DNA from: Acanthamoeba sp. SK_2022b
Taxonomy: Eukaryota; Discosea; Longamoebia; Acanthamoebidae
Length of the DNA stretch: 14,147 bases
Assembly: GCA_027943245.1 (NCBI GenBank)
Contig: JANDJZ010000743.1
Location: forward strand, 1 to 14,147
Direction: 5' to 3'
The position numbers were made by a program, and so were the translations under genes. Shown here piece by piece: positions 12,191 to 14,147 of this stretch; the stretch's first letter is position 1, and each line of letters starts with the position of its first letter. The notes under the pieces are model-generated. The model was not told the DNA's origin. It worked only from the letters and a program-made list of their open reading frames with translations, and made no database searches.

Positions 12191-14147
12191 CGCGCAGGTT
12201 CGACGGACGGGCGCTGATCGACATCATTCCCGCGGCGCCGACCGCAGCCGTGCGGGCGGCCATCAAGGCAGAAGAGGAATCGGATGAAGACGAGCGGGAG
12301 CTGGTCGACGCTCTCAACTACGAGCGCTTCTACATGCTCGTCGAGAACCTGCACGGTGCCACACAGCGTACGCGTTGGTCTCGTCACGCGTGTGCGTACG
12401 TGTGTGCACGACACGACGACTCACTTGCGCGGAGCGTTGTGGCGGCGGTTTTGGGGTGGTGGTGAAGGCATGGAGCACGAGGTGGTGGCTCTGGTGGCGC
12501 AGCAGATCGACGAGAAGGCCAACTACCTCCTGCCCACCCAAAAGGAATACAGCGACGACAGGCACGCCACCACACACACCAATCGGAAGAGAGAGAGAGA
12601 GAGAGAGAGCATTGGGGAAAGGGAGAAGGAGACACTGACAGAGGCGATGACCAAACCGCAGGAGCTTCTACGGGCGACAGGAGACACAGCAGCAGCAGCA
12701 GCAACAGAGGGGCAAGGGCGGGGAGGCGGGCGTCGACTATAGCAACGTGGGCCTCGACTATGGCGAGCAGGTCGTGGCCACGCCGGCCTCGGCCCCGTCT
12801 GCCCCTCGCCCGCCGGCGGCGGAGGCGTCGGAGCCAAAGGAGAAAGAAAAGGAGAAAGAAAAGGAAAAGGAAAAGGAAAAGGAGGAGAAGCCCAAGGGCG
12901 CGGCGGAGGCGGCGACGGGGCTGAGCCGGAGGGAGTGGCGGGAGCGCGAGGCCGAGCGGGAGAAGGAGCGGCGCGCGAAGGAGCGCGAGGAGCGGCAGGC
13001 GTGGAACGCCCTCGGCGCGCGCTACCGCATCCACGACTACTACAAGCACCGCTCGCTCGACCTCCACGACCAGCAGCGCGTCGAGAAGGAGCAGGAGGCC
13101 AAAAGCGAAGTCGTACGTAGTGGGGAGGGGGGGTGGTGGTGGCAACGCGTTCGAGAGGCTGACGTGGCGTTGATGATGTTGTTGTTGTTTGGGGGGGGGG
13201 GCGACGGCGACGACAGCGCCAGCTGCCGAGGAAGGAGAGGCGGAAGCTCAAGTTCCAGCGGCTGCTGGAGAAGACCGACCCGCTCGTGCGGCGCGCGGGG
13301 GAGGACGGCGGCAGCAAGCACACGGCCTACCGCCGCCGCCACTCCCCCACCTACGACGACTACCGCTCCGCCGGGTAAACCCCCCTCCCCCTCCCCCTTG
13401 CATGCCCGGCTAACCTCTTCGGTTCGGGATTGGTTGGGTTGGGTTGGGTTGGGTGGGGGGGGAGCAGGGGCTGGAGTCCGCTCAGGGGCTCGTCGGACAG
13501 CGACGGCCAAGAGGGCGGCGAGAAGGAGGAGCTGAAGGAGTACATCACCGAATTTACCCTCGACTCCTCCTCCTCCTCCTCCTCGTCGTCATCGGCCTCC
13601 TTCATGCCCACGACCCCTCCCCGCGTGCTCTCGTACTCTCCTCTCTCTCTCTCTCTCTCTCTTGTTGCTGCATCAAGTGGTGGTGGCGTGCATGCATGAC
13701 GTGGCATCTGGATGTTGATGTTGATGGTGGTGGTGATGATGATGATGATGTGCGGGGTGCAGGAAGCTCGAGGGCGAGATCGAAGAGCGGGACGCGCAGA
13801 GGGAGGTCGCGGGGGAGAAGAAGAAGGAGCTCGTCACCCACCTGGCCCTCACGCCCGCCGACCGCTGGCGCATGGCACAGGAGATCGACCTCAAGTACAA
13901 CCACCAGTGCGTAGCTCCTGTCCCCCCCACCCCACCACACCTCTTCCTTTCCCACAATTATTATTATTGTTATTATTTATTATTTATTTTATTATATTAT
14001 ATAATTTTTATATTTCATTTCATTCATTGGGGCTGGACATGGGGCAGGAACGAGAAACGCGGAGGAGCGGAGGAGCGCCCCCGAAGAGACTCGGTGCCTG
14101 AGGCGATCGGCAAGCAGCAGACGCCCCTCAAGGAGGCCAAGCCGGCC
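11560..14147 (+). CDS. CLASRP: CLASRP/SWAP2-type serine/arginine-related splicing factor, ten exons, runs off right edge
   Basis: Nuclear splicing factor family that binds CLK kinases in animals. Exons: 11560-11658, 11730-11827, 11950-11988, 12198-12355, 12468-12561, 12662-13112, 13217-13374, 13468-13632, 13763-13906, 14048-14147; all in phase, 502 codons, no stop reached. Family marks: MWKACREQERKIQGIMFDHKK followed by RAERK at the start; MPWKDGSDLMVDRFDGRALIDIIP; LNYERFYMLVEN; VDYSNVGLDYGE; an Arg-rich segment leading to RRRHSPTYDDY; EELKEYITEF before a Ser run; and LTPADRWRMAQEIDLKYNHQ near the end, matching the C-terminal domain. Exon 6 carries a (KE)n stretch (about 221-242) and Arg/Glu-rich sequence. 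There is no long RS domain in the visible part. Exon 5 ends at a GC donor. The acceptor of exon 7 (13217 or 13223) and donors of exons 3 and 6 have near alternatives. Confidence 0.92.
12133..12188. repeat. (TG)28 microsatellite in CLASRP-like intron
   Basis: Uninterrupted TG in intron 11989-12197, sense strand TG, ending nine bases before the acceptor region. UG-rich sense tracts differ from the CA and CT tracts of the other genes here. Confidence 0.97.
12589..12609. repeat. (GA)n in the GC-AG intron of the CLASRP-like gene
   Basis: Pure GA repeat on the sense strand in intron 12562-12661, so the intron has almost no pyrimidine tract. Confidence 0.93.
13432..13462 (+). repeat. (GGGTT)n G-quadruplex-type tract just before an acceptor
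   Basis: GG, then GGG runs at 13436, 13441, 13446 and 13451 spaced by TT, then G8 at 13455-13462, five bases from the acceptor AG ending at 13467. Four or more G-triplets with two-base loops fit a stable G-quadruplex on the RNA. Confidence 0.85.
13636..13662. repeat. (CT)n in CLASRP-like intron
   Basis: Sense-strand CT run directly after the donor of exon 8, about 100 bases from the acceptor; a GAT repeat (about 13733-13750) lies nearer the acceptor. Confidence 0.93.
13955..14020. repeat. ATT/TTATT-rich tract in last visible intron
   Basis: ATTATTATTATTG followed by TTATT and TATAT repeats, very AT-rich against the GC-rich background, in intron 13907-14047. Confidence 0.85.

Noticed and set aside
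13432..13455. Telomere-like TTGGG repeats
   Set aside because: Only four to five units, inside an intron of a continuous gene; more likely a simple repeat or quadruplex than a telomere remnant.

Overview
The window is nuclear DNA from an intron-dense, GC-rich, very compact eukaryotic genome, most like a free-living amoeba of the Acanthamoeba type. The reasons are short introns, 5' splice sites of the form GTACGC or GTGCGC, (CT)n and (CA)n tracts inside introns, divergent gene pairs with intergenic gaps of about 0.1-0.2 kb, TATAAAAA-type promoters, and poly-Q, poly-N and poly-S tracts in proteins. The organism is an inference. Nothing bacterial (operons, Shine-Dalgarno sites, insertion sequences, CRISPR) and no tRNA or rRNA gene was seen.

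Layout: (1) bases 1-1914, minus strand: the 5' two-thirds of a class I histone deacetylase gene, ten exons before it runs off the left edge, including an apparent 10-base microexon that encodes half of the catalytic His-His motif. (2) 1915-2070: a 156-base bidirectional promoter with an E2F-like site and a CCAAT box. (3) 2071-2673, plus: an unrecognised protein with a mitochondrial presequence. (4) 2674-3148: repeat-rich convergent spacer. (5) 3149-4555, minus: an unrecognised low-complexity, probably nuclear protein. (6) 4556-5476: GC-rich spacer without a supported gene. (7) 5477-8510, minus: cysteinyl-tRNA synthetase, 14 exons, 555 residues, probably mitochondrial. (8) 8511-8596: a second bidirectional promoter. 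(9) 8597-9007, plus: a small two-exon coiled-coil protein. (10) 9102-11379, plus: the RNA polymerase I subunit RPA49 (POLR1E/PAF53), seven exons. (11) 11560-14147, plus: a CLASRP/SWAP2-type splicing factor, ten exons, running off the right edge.

The genes do not form a pathway, but they are growth-related housekeeping functions: chromatin deacetylation, rRNA transcription, mRNA splicing, tRNA charging and a mitochondrial protein. I rebuilt the gene models by joining exons so that intron phase and family conservation agree. All 38 introns inferred close in phase. Their splice sites give the most interesting signals: +4C donors, three GC-AG introns, a microexon, and a splicing-factor gene whose own introns lack pyrimidine tracts. 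No clearly new multi-gene system is visible; the best candidates for novelty are the microexon and the two unrecognised proteins.
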